Positions 7,063-19,407 of a stretch of DNA of 64,000 nucleotides are shown here, piece by piece; the stretch's first letter is position 1, and each line of letters begins with the position of its first letter. A program made the position numbers and the translations under genes. Origin of the DNA: an uncultured Anaeromusa sp. (GTDB lineage Bacteria; Bacillota; Negativicutes; Anaeromusales; Anaeromusaceae); contig NZ_OY764901.1 of assembly GCF_963668665.1 (NCBI RefSeq), forward strand, positions 124,001-188,000, read 5' to 3'. The notes under the pieces were generated by a model. The model saw nothing but the letters and a program-made list of their open reading frames with translations, made no database searches and had not been told where the DNA came from.

Positions 7063-7707
7063 ATGGACAGTATGCTTACATTATTGCATGATCCCGGCAT
7101 GTACCCCGGTGATCCAGAGACAAACCGGCAGACCTTGGATTTTTTCCTGCGTCTCATTGAAATGAAAAACAGCAAATTATACCAACACTGTTACCAAGTG
7201 GCTAATTACGCTATGAGTATTGCCGCCAAGCTGGGCTTGCCCCGCGAAGAGCTGGAACGCATCCGCGTAGCCGCTTTGCTGCATGATATTGGTCAACTGA
7301 CTGTACCGAACGCAGTTATCACCAAAATGCCCTATGTGACGCCGCGGGAGGCTACTACTTACAAAAGTCACTGCAATGCTGGCAGCTATATGCTGGAAAA
7401 TATACCTTGCTTCCAAGAAATCATTCCCTACATACGGTACCATCATGAACGCTGGGATGGCAAAGGCTACCCCAAGCGTCTCAAAGGGGTTAATATCCCC
7501 TTAGGCGCGCGCATTCTGGCCGTAGCAAACCATTATGATCGTTTTATCAACCCCTGCACGCAGAATTGGGTTAAAACCAAGTCTGAAGCGGTGCAGGAGC
7601 TTTTAAGCTTGTCCGGCATGGCCTTTGACCCCGAAGTCGTGAAGGCCTTCGTTCACGCTTTAGGCCGCGACGCAGAACAAGCGGCGACGGTGTACCGGAG
7701 GATCTAA
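7063..7707 (+). CDS. HD-GYP-type phosphohydrolase
   Basis: The 214-residue protein contains an HD-GYP domain over nearly its whole length: HCYQVANYA near residue 43, the metal-binding HDIGQL near residue 75, and HHERWDGKGYPKRLKG near residue 127 with the GYP signature. Such domains hydrolyse cyclic di-GMP or related nucleotides. No sensor or receiver domain is attached, so input must come from a partner. The ATG at 7063 has AAAGG six bases upstream. It is divergent from yvyF, and the flagellar setting suggests, but does not prove, a role in the motile-sessile switch. A terminator lies at 7844-7884. Confidence 0.85.
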   Translation: MDSMLTLLHDPGMYPGDPETNRQTLDFFLRLIEMKNSKLYQHCYQVANYAMSIAAKLGLPREELERIRVAALLHDIGQLTVPNAVITKMPYVTPREATTYKSHCNAGSYMLENIPCFQEIIPYIRYHHERWDGKGYPKRLKGVNIPLGARILAVANHYDRFINPCTQNWVKTKSEAVQELLSLSGMAFDPEVVKAFVHALGRDAEQAATVYRRI

Positions 7708-7708
7708 T

Positions 7709-8225
7709 ATTTTATTAACAGGAGTAGAGGGAGTAAAAGGAGGGTACGAAAGAACCCTTTTCAAATCCCTCCGCCGCTGTGGCGGCACCTCCCTTTAGCA
7801 AGGGAGGCAAGAGTTAAACCCCTGCTTACCAATACGCTTAATGAATCCCCTAACAGCCTTTGTGCCTTAGGGGATTTTTATTTTGGAGAAAGATATGATT
7901 TCACACAGAGAAAGGCCAAAGAAATGCCGAAAAAATCCAGATAAATATATAAATCCTAAGACACGGGGAAATTGCCGCGCTGCGCTCGCAATGACAATAA
8001 CCGCAAGCCCTCCCTCTAAACAGTAGACTTCGATTGCCATGCCATCCATGGCTATTTTCAGTGGAGACCGGATGCCATGCCGTCCATGGCGCATCCGGCA
8101 TTAGGAACTTCACGTTCCGTCAGGTGCTTCCGGCACCGTCGTACTCCTGTTCAAAAAACCTCACCCTCCTGCATGCCCTTCCGTGACTCTGGTTCTCTTG
8201 TTCAATCCTGCTTTTCTCCCTTAAT
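7709..8225. repeat. Composite repeat-filled spacer downstream of the HD-GYP gene
   Basis: This stretch has no credible gene. It holds a family B unit (AACAGGAGTAGAGGGAGTAA near 7719), a family F unit (CTGTGGCGGCACCTCCCTTT near 7778), a family D half near 7893, a family C half (GAAATTGCCGCGCTGCGCTC near 7966), two related palindromes CCATGCCATCCATGG and CCATGCCGTCCATGG near 8038 and 8077, then inverted family B and A units ending near 8215. Short open frames here (for instance one reading CHCERSAAIS) are translations of the repeats. Confidence 0.75.
7844..7884 (+). terminator. Intrinsic terminator downstream of the HD-GYP gene
   Basis: ATCCCCTAA, a 13-base loop, TTAGGGGAT, then TTTTATTTT on the plus strand. 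It lies about 140 bases past the stop, within the repeat-rich spacer. Confidence 0.8.
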
Positions 8226-8280
8226 ATACAAGCCTTTTCTTTAATATTCTCTTTCAATCGCAGTATTTCTAAAGAATTGA

Positions 8281-8657
8281 TTTTGTAGATTTTTTGGATA
8301 GACAGGCTATGCTGGTAGTGAAGTGGTTTTTGCGTATAGGAAACAAACCGCGTTCATTTTCCTGTGAATTGACCATCGGGATTCCACATCAACTCCAGGT
8401 GGCAACTCTCCCATGTCTTGTGGCATCTAGTGCCAAATTCCTTCGTTCTGCCTATCCCAAAGATGGAACGTCAATCATGCTCTGTTGCTGGGTCTAAGCC
8501 CTGATGAAAAGAATCGCATTGACTGCCCCGGCTCTACATTTTCAAAGTGCTGCAATAGATGATACGATTAAAACAAAAGGTGTTCATTCCGAGAATTCCT
8601 TATCCGCTGCGGTCTTCGGAGAAGGGACCTATTGAAAAGCCTGACTTGTCTCCGGCG
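8281..8657 (-). other. 3' non-coding flank of the IS110 element, candidate guide-RNA region
   Basis: No gene is seen. It contains local inverted repeats, for example TGGCA-TCTAG-TGCCA near 8419 and an imperfect hairpin (TTCCGAGA facing TCTTCGGA with ATCCGC/GCGGT inside) near 8588-8620. In IS1111-type elements the target-specifying RNA is encoded in this flank. The assignment is positional only. Confidence 0.35.
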
Positions 8658-9934
8658 CTATGCCGCCATCATCGACGCAGGCATATCCTGGACTAGCTTA
8701 CTAGCATCATAGCGACAACCCTTACGTAGTAACGTATAAATAACTCGGATCAATTTACCACACAAAGCGATCACAGACTGCATTTTGGTCAAAGGGTTTT
8801 GCTTGCGTGTAATGTTGCGCTGGTGCATCGCGCGAAACTCAGCGTTATTCGCCAGCATGGGAATCATCACGCGAAATAAAGCTTCCCTCAACCGCTTTCG
8901 GCCTCGCTTACTAATGGTAGTTTGCCCCTTGTGTTTACCTGAGCTATTTTCCCTTAAACTAAGTCCAGCTAAGCTTATAATCTGCCTCGGGCTTGAAAAA
9001 CGTTGAATCGTTCCAATTTCGCTGATAATCACGGCCGTGCTCAACTTTCCGATCCCCTTCACATCTAAGAGCGTATCGGAATGCGGAACAGTAAGAACTA
9101 ATTCCGATAAAAGAGCTTCGATCTGCTCTAGTTGAGAAGCGGCCATTTCATACTGCAGAAGCAAATTCTGCAAAACGAATTCAGCCGTTTTACTTCCGGA
9201 AATCCTTCCGATAGAGGTTTGGGCCGCTTGGAATAATTGTTGTGCTTTCAGAGTGTGATTTCGCTTAACATGTTGCTGCCAGAGCGCTATAAGCCCTTCA
9301 GGGCCGGCGTGCACTACTTGAGCAGGAGTTGGAAACTGTTTCAAGGTTGCAAATGCGGTTTTTCCTTTCCAACTCTTAAAAACCTTTGTGAATTCTGGAA
9401 AGCGAATATCCAACCAGCGAATGACCTGGTTGCCGAGGGTTGTCATTTGTTCCACCAATCGCTCGCGCTCTAAGACCGCTTCGCGCAGTTCCTGGTAGCA
9501 CTCTGAAGGAATGTATACGTCTCGATAGCGCCCGTCTTTTACGAGCATGGCGATGGTTTTAGGGTCCTTGAAGTCGGTTTTGGTCTGCTTGTTGTCATCG
9601 AGCTCTCGGGCGCATTTGACATGATATGGATTCACGATGCCTAGTTTGTACCCTTGCTTTTCTAGAAAGTCTCCCAGGGTAAACCAATAGTGCCCGGTGG
9701 GCTCGAAGCCTACGATGACATCGGTTTTTTCTTTTTGCTGCATTGTCGATTGCATCCATGTTCGTAAGGCGTTATAGCCTTCGGCGCTATTGCTAAATCG
9801 TAGTAGCTTGGCCAGCTCAAGGCCGCGGGGCTGTCAAAGGCACGAGCATAATGTGTTTCTTTACCAATATCAATGCCAACAACTAGCGTTTCATTTTTGA
9901 TTTGCAAAATCTTTTCATTTTGTGTACGCTTCAT
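8658..9934 (-). pseudogene. IS110-family DEDD transposase, frameshifted near the N-terminus
   Basis: The reading frame starts MKRTQNEKILQIKNETLVVG with the first RuvC-like Asp in GIDIGKETHYARAFD, then leaves frame at a CCCC tract near 9833. In the shifted frame it continues RGLELAKLLRFSNSAEGYN and runs to the end, including GFEPTGHYWFTLGDFLEKQG, NKQTKTDFKDPKTIAML and the C-terminal Transposase_20 region with LLDVKGIGKLSTAVIISEIG and SSGKHKGQTTISKRGRKRLR. One extra C would restore a full protein of about 424 residues. The break is a one-base deletion, a sequencing error, or less likely programmed -1 slippage. Confidence 0.85.
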
Positions 9935-9937
9935 AGT

Positions 9938-10014
9938 GAGACGCCTCCCAATACATTTACTTGTGCCTTTCTTGCCGGATCAGCACACATGTTTATTGTA
10001 TTGCCGGGCGTCTC
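9938..10014. promoter_or_regulatory. Hairpin that hides the transposase ribosome site
   Basis: On the minus strand a long imperfect inverted repeat (GAGACGCCCGGCAATACA facing TGTATTGGGAGGCGTCTC) lies just before the transposase ATG. The second arm contains the Shine-Dalgarno GGGAGG, so a long transcript entering from outside would mask it. Hairpins of this kind limit transposase translation from read-through transcripts in several IS families. On the plus strand the same hairpin is followed by six Ts and could act as a terminator. Confidence 0.55.
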
Positions 10015-10033
10015 TTTTTTCAAAGTCCATTTT

Positions 10034-10096
10034 TAGGTATTACAGGAATGCTCTGTTACCTCTGGCATTTTCTCTGATCCTCTGTGTAAACGTCCT
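10034..10096. repeat. Dispersed repeat (family D half unit)
   Basis: TACCTCTGGCATTTTCTCTG followed by ATCCTCTGTGTAAACG (about 10058-10093) is the right half of the family D inverted repeat. It sits between the IS element and eno. Confidence 0.65.
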
Positions 10097-10112
10097 TCTC
10101 CCTTAGCATTGC

Positions 10113-10150
10113 AAAAGCCGCAAGGAAACGTAAGTTTCCCTGCGGCTTTT
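10113..10150 (-). terminator. Intrinsic terminator after eno
   Basis: AAAAGCCGCAGGGAAAC, loop TTAC, GTTTCCTTGCGGCTTTT: a long stem with A and T tracts on both sides, placed just after the end of the glycolytic cluster. Confidence 0.85.
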
Positions 10151-10163
10151 ATCATGCTTTGGC

Positions 10164-13017
<2,854 letters not shown>

Positions 13018-13033
13018 AAAGGTTCCCCCTTTT

Positions 13034-13083
13034 AAAAAAGGGAGACCCGGGCGAACGCGCTTTTCGTTTGCTCGCGGTCTCCC
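13034..13083 (-). terminator. Intercistronic attenuator between tpiA and gpmI
   Basis: On the minus strand GGGAGACC and GGTCTCCC flank a GC-rich inner stem and are followed by six Ts, the form of an intrinsic terminator. The T run is followed directly by AAAAGGGGG, the gpmI ribosome site, and CCCTTTT-TT-AAAAGGG can itself pair. The two structures are mutually exclusive alternatives that could link read-through with ribosome access. Confidence 0.65.
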
Positions 13084-13105
13084 TGTGTGTCATACAGTCT
13101 GTTTC

Positions 13106-13852
13106 TTAGAAATTGACAATACCGCTGAAGCTGTCGGCCTGCAGCGCCGCGCCGCCCACCAGAGCGCCGTCGATATCGCTTTTGCCCATCAGTTCCGCTG
13201 CATTGGCCGCTTTGACACTGCCGCCGTACTGAATACGAACCGCATCGGCTGCTGCTGCGCCAAAGACTTCTTTGACGACGCTGCGGATATACGCGCAGCC
13301 TGCATTGGCGTCTTCCGCCGAAGCAGTGCGGCCCGTGCCGATGGCCCAAACAGGCTCATAGGCAATAACCGTAGCTGCTGCCTGATCGGCATTCAAGCCT
13401 TTCATGCCTTCTTTAACCTGACGTTCCAAAACAGCTTCGGTTGTGCCGGCTTCGCGCTCTTCCAAAAGCTCGCCAACGCAGAAAATAGGAGTCAGTCCAT
13501 GATTAAAAGCGGCATGCATTTTCTTGTTGACCGTGTCATCGGTTTCCGCAAAATACTGTCGACGCTCGGAATGACCGAGAATCACATATTCGCAGCCGGC
13601 GTCCTTCAGCATAGCTGGAGCAATTTCACCGGTAAAGGCGCCTTTTTCTTCCCAATGCATGTTTTGTGCGCCTACAGCGATATTGGATCCTTCCAGCGCT
13701 CTTTTTACAGCTGCCAAGGAGGTAAATACAGGACAAACCACCACTTGCGCTTTCGCGTTAGCCACTAAAGGTTTGAGGGCTTCCGCCAACTCCAGCGAAG
13801 CTGCCACGGTGTTGTGCATTTTCCAGTTTCCCGCAATAATTGGTGTGCGCAT
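13106..13852 (-). CDS. tpiA: Triosephosphate isomerase
   Basis: The 248-residue TIM barrel shows the family residues in order: AGNWKMHN near residue 7 with the active Lys, VILGHSERRQYFAETD near residue 90 with the catalytic His, the base Glu in VIAYEPVWAIGTG near residue 163, and IQYGGSVKAANAAELM near residue 205. It interconverts dihydroxyacetone phosphate and glyceraldehyde 3-phosphate. It lies 19 bases after pgk. The gene links glycolysis to DHAP made by GlpABC encoded a few kb upstream. AAGGAG precedes the ATG. Confidence 0.99.
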   Translation of the reverse strand: MRTPIIAGNWKMHNTVAASLELAEALKPLVANAKAQVVVCPVFTSLAAVKRALEGSNIAVGAQNMHWEEKGAFTGEIAPAMLKDAGCEYVILGHSERRQYFAETDDTVNKKMHAAFNHGLTPIFCVGELLEEREAGTTEAVLERQVKEGMKGLNADQAAATVIAYEPVWAIGTGRTASAEDANAGCAYIRSVVKEVFGAAAADAVRIQYGGSVKAANAAELMGKSDIDGALVGGAALQADSFSGIVNF

Positions 13853-13870
13853 GAGACATTCTCCTTTTCG

Positions 13871-15052
13871 TTACTTGCCGGCTAAAGCCGCTACGCCGGG
13901 AAGGACTTTGCCTTCCAAGAATTCCAGCGAAGCGCCGCCGCCAGTAGAAATATGGGTAATTTCACGGGCCAGGCCCAATTTTTCTAAAGCCGCGATGGAA
14001 TCACCGCCGCCGACAATGCTCTTCGCGCCGGAAGCCGCTACTGCTTTAGCCACCGCTTCGGTTCCCTTAGCAAAGACATCCATTTCAAAAACGCCCATCG
14101 GTCCGTTCCAAACTACCGTCTTGGCATCCTTGAGCGCTTCTGCATACGCCTTGCTGGTGACAGGACCGATATCAAGGGCCATCCAGTCGCCTTCGATGGC
14201 GTCAGCCGCCACCACTTTATTAGCTGCATCTGCTGCAAAGCGGTCGGCAATGGTGACATCTACAGGCAGCAGCAATTCTTTGCCCGCATTTTTCGCCTTC
14301 ACCATCAGCTCGCGCGCCAAATCCAGCTTATCTTCTTCTACCAGAGATTTGCCGGTGGCAAACCCTTTAGCCGCTAAGAAGGTGTTGGCCATGCCGCCGC
14401 CGATAATCAGGCGGTCCACCTTGGTCAGCAGGTTTTCGATAACGCCGATCTTGTCCGACACCTTCGCGCCGCCAATGATGGCCACAAAAGGACGCACCGG
14501 ATTGTTGACAGCCTGCCCTAAGAAAAGGATTTCCTTTTCCAGCAGGAAGCCGGCTACGGTCGGAATGTATTTAGTGATCCCTTCCACCGAAGCATGGGCC
14601 CGGTGGGAAACGCCGAAGGCGTCGTTTACAGCCACTTCCGCCAAAGAAGCCAACTGCCGCGAAAACTCAGGATCGTTCTTTTCTTCTTCTTTGTGGTAGC
14701 GCAGGTTTTCCAGCAGCAGAATCTGCCCCGGCTTCAACGCTTTGGCCATAGCGGCCGCTTCTTCGCCCACGCAGTCCGGCGCAAAGAGCACTTCCTTGCC
14801 CAAAAGCTCCGACAGACGTTTGGCAACAGGAGCCAAGGTAAATTCCGGCACTGGCGCGCCTTTCGGACGGCCCAGATGGCTGGCCAGCACCAGCGCAGCA
14901 TTTTGCGCCAGCAAATATTCCAGCGTCGGCAGCGTAGCCCGAATACGGTTGTCATTGGTAATGACGCCGTCTTTCATCGGCACATTGTAGTCGACACGGA
15001 CAAATACTTTTTTGCCCATGACTACGATATCTTTGAGGGACTTCTTTTCCAT
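13871..15052 (-). CDS. pgk: Phosphoglycerate kinase
   Basis: The 393-residue protein is full length, with [20 protein letters not shown] near the N-terminus, [13 protein letters not shown] near residue 55, [20 protein letters not shown] near residue 190, and the C-terminal nucleotide loop [13 protein letters not shown]. It transfers phosphate from 1,3-bisphosphoglycerate to ADP. It lies between gap and tpiA; a stable hairpin in the gap-pgk spacer may stabilise or process the transcript. The ATG follows a GAGG element. Confidence 0.99.
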   Translation of the reverse strand: MEKKSLKDIVVMGKKVFVRVDYNVPMKDGVITNDNRIRATLPTLEYLLAQNAALVLASHLGRPKGAPVPEFTLAPVAKRLSELLGKEVLFAPDCVGEEAAAMAKALKPGQILLLENLRYHKEEEKNDPEFSRQLASLAEVAVNDAFGVSHRAHASVEGITKYIPTVAGFLLEKEILFLGQAVNNPVRPFVAIIGGAKVSDKIGVIENLLTKVDRLIIGGGMANTFLAAKGFATGKSLVEEDKLDLARELMVKAKNAGKELLLPVDVTIADRFAADAANKVVAADAIEGDWMALDIGPVTSKAYAEALKDAKTVVWNGPMGVFEMDVFAKGTEAVAKAVAASGAKSIVGGGDSIAALEKLGLAREITHISTGGGASLEFLEGKVLPGVAALAGK

Positions 15053-15087
15053 GAACGTATCGCCTCCTCAGGTAAGTTTCATAGGAG

Positions 15088-15108
15088 AAGGGCCACAAAG
15101 TGGCCCTT
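15088..15108. repeat. Intercistronic hairpin between gap and pgk
   Basis: AAGGGCCAC, loop AAA, GTGGCCCTT: a perfect nine-pair stem without a T run, so not a classical terminator. It may mark an mRNA-processing or stability boundary downstream of gap. Confidence 0.6.
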
Positions 15109-15143
15109 CCTAGCTAGCACAATACTTCTGGGATTTCTGCTTC

Positions 15144-16154
<1,011 letters not shown>

Positions 16155-16204
16155 TCAAATACCCCCTGTTTTTTATCTTTTAGCTATAGTAGCCATATCC
16201 TAAT

Positions 16205-16233
16205 CGCGCTAACGCAAAAGTCGCGTTAGCGCG
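16205..16233. repeat. Hairpin overlapping the pyk stop codon
   Basis: CGCGCTAACGC, a seven-base loop, GCGTTAGCGCG: a perfect 11-pair stem that includes the last codons and TAA stop of pyk. There is no T run, so it is more likely an intercistronic processing or stability element before gap than a terminator. Confidence 0.6.
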
Positions 16234-17977
16234 CGTTGGCCTTGCCTTGATACACTTGGCCGCGTACCGGGTCGACGGTAATCAGCATGCCCTCAGGCAG
16301 ATGCGTGGTAGCGCCTGCTACGCCCACAAGAACCGGCATGCCGAAGCTGATGCCCACAATCGCCGCCGGAGAGGTCAGACCGCCTTCTTCCGCCACAATA
16401 GCTGCCGCTTCGGAAGCTCTGGCGGCAATTTCTTCATGGATGCTGTTCACAACCATGACGTCGCCAGCTTTGAAGCGAACCAGGTCCGCTGCGGAATTCA
16501 CCACGCAAACCTTGCCTGTAGCCGCTTTTTGTCCCAGGCCGATGCCTCTGAGCAGCACGTCTCCTACCACATGAACGCGGATCATATTGGTCGTACCCGA
16601 CATGCCCAAGGGCACGCCAGCCGTAATAACAATCAAATCACCGGGGTTGACGGCGCCGGACTCCAAGGCTCCCTCTACCGCGTTTTCCACCATTTCATCA
16701 GTACCGCAGGAAGCGTTGCCAGGCACCGGCACGACGCCCCAATACAGCTGCATACGGCGAATGGTAGCCGGATGCTGGGACACAGCCACAATAGCCGCTT
16801 TGGGACGGTATTTGGAGACCATCCGCGCTGTGTAGCCCTTTTCGCTGGACGTAACAATCGCAGCAGCCGACAGCTCCTGCGCAATCTGCACCGTCGCATG
16901 GCTGATGGCTTCCGTGGTCACCTGGTTGGCCAGAGCGCCACGGGAAGTGTATATTTCCGCATAAGGCAGAGATTTTTCCGTACGCACCGCAATGCGCGCC
17001 ATGGTTTCCACCGCTTCCACCGGATAGTCGCCGGAAGCCGTTTCGCCGCTGAGCATAATCGCGTCGGTGCCGTCAAAGATAGCATTGGCTACGTCGCTGG
17101 CTTCCGCCCGAGTCGGCCGCGGGTTATTGACCATGGACTCCAGCATCTGCGTAGCCGTAATAACCGGCTTGCCCACGGTATTGCATTTTGTAATCAGTTC
17201 CTTTTGAATGAGGGGCACGTCTTCGGCGGGGATTTCCACGCCCAAATCGCCGCGAGCGACCATGATACCGTCGGCAACCTGCAGGATTTCGTCCATGTTG
17301 CGTACGCCTTCGACGTTTTCAATCTTGGCGATGATATCCACTTCCGCGCCAGCGTCTTCCAAAATCTTGCGGATGGCTAGAATGTCCGCCGCCCGCTGAA
17401 TGAAGGAAGCCGCAATGAAATCGATGCCTTGGGTCAAGCCAAAACGAATGTCCGCTACATCCTGTTCGGAAAGAGGCGGCAGATTGACTGCTACGCCAGG
17501 AGCTGCGACGCGCTTGCGATTGCCGATGACGCCGTTGTTCTGCACCGTCGTGATGATTTCCGCGCCTTCTACCGCTTCAACAACCAGACTGACAAGGCCG
17601 TCGGAAAGCAAAATGGTGTCGCCCGCTTTCACGTCTTCCGGCAAGCCGGGGTGATTGACAGTAGCCCGCTCGACGGTACCTTCGATCACTTCCGCCGTAA
17701 GCACGAACTTCTGACCGGTCACCAGTTCCACTTTGCCGTCCTTAAACAGGCCTAGCCGCATTTCCGGGCCTTTAGTATCCAACAAAATAGCCACGTTTTT
17801 GTTGACGTTGGCCGCCGCTTCCCGTACTCGCGCCATACGTCCCTGGTGCTCTTTATGCGAACCATGGGAAAAATTGAAACGCGCTACATTCATGCCCGCT
17901 TCGAGCATCTTTTCCACAATCCCCGGCTGGTCAGTGCTGGGTCCCATGGTACACACAATTTTGGTTTTTTTGAACAT
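16226..17977 (-). CDS. pyk: Pyruvate kinase with extra C-terminal PEP-utiliser domain
   Basis: The 583-residue protein has the pyruvate kinase barrel (KTKIVCTMGPSTDQPGIVEK at the start, NVARFNFSHG near residue 30, IIAKIENVEGVRNMDEIL, VARGDLGVEIPAEDVPLIQK, and TATQMLESM). After the allosteric domain it carries about 110 further residues with VLLRGIGLGQKAATGKVC and EEGGLTSPAAIVG, the PEP-utilising mobile domain known from Geobacillus and other Firmicutes enzymes. It makes pyruvate and ATP from PEP. It is first in the glycolytic run; a leader inverted repeat GGCAGG-N11-CCTGCC lies about 40 bases upstream. Confidence 0.98.
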   Translation of the reverse strand: MFKKTKIVCTMGPSTDQPGIVEKMLEAGMNVARFNFSHGSHKEHQGRMARVREAAANVNKNVAILLDTKGPEMRLGLFKDGKVELVTGQKFVLTAEVIEGTVERATVNHPGLPEDVKAGDTILLSDGLVSLVVEAVEGAEIITTVQNNGVIGNRKRVAAPGVAVNLPPLSEQDVADIRFGLTQGIDFIAASFIQRAADILAIRKILEDAGAEVDIIAKIENVEGVRNMDEILQVADGIMVARGDLGVEIPAEDVPLIQKELITKCNTVGKPVITATQMLESMVNNPRPTRAEASDVANAIFDGTDAIMLSGETASGDYPVEAVETMARIAVRTEKSLPYAEIYTSRGALANQVTTEAISHATVQIAQELSAAAIVTSSEKGYTARMVSKYRPKAAIVAVSQHPATIRRMQLYWGVVPVPGNASCGTDEMVENAVEGALESGAVNPGDLIVITAGVPLGMSGTTNMIRVHVVGDVLLRGIGLGQKAATGKVCVVNSAADLVRFKAGDVMVVNSIHEEIAARASEAAAIVAEEGGLTSPAAIVGISFGMPVLVGVAGATTHLPEGMLITVDPVRGQVYQGKANAR

Positions 17978-18017
17978 ATATCTTTGACCACCCTTTCTGC
18001 TTACGCAAACAAATTGT

Positions 18018-18040
18018 TGGCAGGAACCACATATCCCTGC
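18018..18040 (-). promoter_or_regulatory. Inverted repeat upstream of pyk
   Basis: GGCAGG, 11 bases, CCTGCC lies about 40-65 bases before the pyk start. It could be a leader hairpin or an operator. No convincing promoter hexamers were identified around it. Confidence 0.25.
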
Positions 18041-18141
18041 CGCATATTAATGGTATTTCTTGCTGCAAGCCAGGTTTCCCTGCTTTTTCACAAAATATAA
18101 ACGAAAAAGCCCGGTATTCTATTCACTTACTTTTTATAACT

Positions 18142-18165
18142 GAAAAAGCAAGAATAGTTATTCTT
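18142..18165 (-). terminator. AT-rich terminator after glpC
   Basis: AAGAATA-AC-TATTCTT followed by GCTTTTT on the minus strand, 21 bases after the glpC stop. The weak stem but good T run suggests moderate termination before pyk. Confidence 0.6.
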
Positions 18166-18185
18166 TTCTTTATAGTTTGTTTCAT

Positions 18186-19391
18186 TTATAGTTGGTACGC
18201 CTTGCGCAAAATACTGACAGGATGCGCCGTGGCAGCGCCGCTGCCATGACCGATCTGCAACCGGCAAGTGCCGCAGTCGCAGACTACCGTTTTTACACCG
18301 CTGTCTTTGATGCGCTGAAAAAGTTCCGCGCCCACAGCCATGGAGATTTCATATTTTTCATCACGGAAGCCGTAGTTTCCGGAAATGCCGCAGCAGCCGG
18401 CGTCGGCTTCTTCGATGGACAAACCGGGAATTTGCCGCAGCAGCGTCAAGGCTGGCAGGCCGATGCCCTGCACCCGCAGATGGCAAGGCACATGGTACAT
18501 AAAATGTTCCTGTACCGGAGCGAAGTCGGTTTTCAGCTTGCCTTCCGCGGCGCGCTCCGCCAAAAATTCAAAGGCGTCGTACAGGGATAGCGCGTTTTGA
18601 GCCAAGCCTTCAATCGCAGGGAACAATTCTTGGTATTCTTGATTCAGCATCAGACCGCAGCTGGTGCAGGCCGTGAGGATCTTATAGCCTTTAGCCGCCC
18701 ATTTGGCAATCTCCACTGCATTTTTCCGGGCGTTGCTTTCCGCTTCGTCCAGGTAGCCGCCAGTCACCAGCGGCGACCCGCAGCAAACGAATTCTTCCGG
18801 CACAATTACTTCAATGCCGTTGTGCTGTAGCACCGCTACCAAGTCCTTGCCGACTTGCGGCTGATTGTAGTTAATAAAGCAGCCCGGGAAAAAGACGACT
18901 TTTTCTTCGCATGGAGTTTGCTTCTGGCTTTTGAACCAGCTTACAAAACTGGTCGCAGCATACGTCGGCATGGGAGCTTTATCGGAAATGCCGATTTGCT
19001 TCATCGCCGCCCGGGAAACCGGATTGTGCATGCTCACATTGGCCAGCGCCGCGCCAAAAGGAATAGAGTTGACCATTTTAGCCATATTTTCACCATGCGA
19101 GAGCATATGATCCCGCATGCTCTGGGGGTTTTTCTTGTAATAGGCGGCCTTAGCCAGCATGTTCAGCGTAGAAACAGGCACGCCGGACGGGCAGGACAAG
19201 TCGCAGTTCTTGCAGTTTGAACAATATTCTAAAGACGGTTCGTAGTCTTCCTCTGAAATGCGGAAGCGCTCCAAGGCTGGCCCCAGCATTTTAGGTCCGC
19301 GAAATTTGCGGGTGGCCGCTGTTACAGGACAATGCGCCACACAGGTAGTGCAGGCAATGCAATCGTCCGGATTAATCCGATGTTTAGCCAT
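18186..19391 (-). CDS. glpC: Anaerobic glycerol-3-phosphate dehydrogenase subunit C
   Basis: The 401-residue protein begins with two ferredoxin-like [4Fe-4S] motifs, CIACTTCVAHCPV (residues 10-22) and CSNCKNCDLSCPSGVP (near residue 58). Two CCG-type cysteine-rich domains follow (FFPGCFINYNQPQVGKDL ... CCGSPLV, and HVPCHLRVQ ... CCGISGNYGF). GlpC ties the GlpAB catalytic dimer to the membrane and passes electrons to menaquinone. It is the last gene of glpABC, 16 bases after glpB. The same fold occurs in heterodisulfide reductase D-type proteins, but neighbours decide for GlpC. Confidence 0.95.
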   Translation of the reverse strand: MAKHRINPDDCIACTTCVAHCPVTAATRKFRGPKMLGPALERFRISEEDYEPSLEYCSNCKNCDLSCPSGVPVSTLNMLAKAAYYKKNPQSMRDHMLSHGENMAKMVNSIPFGAALANVSMHNPVSRAAMKQIGISDKAPMPTYAATSFVSWFKSQKQTPCEEKVVFFPGCFINYNQPQVGKDLVAVLQHNGIEVIVPEEFVCCGSPLVTGGYLDEAESNARKNAVEIAKWAAKGYKILTACTSCGLMLNQEYQELFPAIEGLAQNALSLYDAFEFLAERAAEGKLKTDFAPVQEHFMYHVPCHLRVQGIGLPALTLLRQIPGLSIEEADAGCCGISGNYGFRDEKYEISMAVGAELFQRIKDSGVKTVVCDCGTCRLQIGHGSGAATAHPVSILRKAYQL

Positions 19392-19407
19392 GTCGTTTTC
19401 TTCCTCC

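Larger units (their letters stand above)
8240..10030 (-). mobile_element. IS110-family insertion sequence, exact ends not defined
   Basis: The element contains one IS110-type transposase reading leftwards, about 420 bases of non-coding sequence downstream and about 100 bases upstream. Dispersed repeats bound it on both sides (ending near 8220 and starting near 10058). IS110-family elements lack classical terminal inverted repeats and carry a non-coding bridge or seek RNA in one flank, so the ends cannot be set by eye. The longer non-coding flank lies 3' of the transposase, the arrangement known for the IS1111 group. Confidence 0.7.

Noticed and set aside
7867..8113. Short minus-strand frames reading CHCERSAAIS and similar
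   Set aside because: They are translations of dispersed repeats; the same peptide recurs wherever a family C arm lies in that frame.
7709..8225. CRISPR array
   Set aside because: Repeats here and elsewhere are irregularly spaced, of several kinds and often inverted; there is no regular repeat-spacer pattern and no cas gene.
16247..17380. 377-codon plus-strand frame opposite pyk
   Set aside because: Antisense to pyruvate kinase, rich in His and Arg with no recognisable domain.
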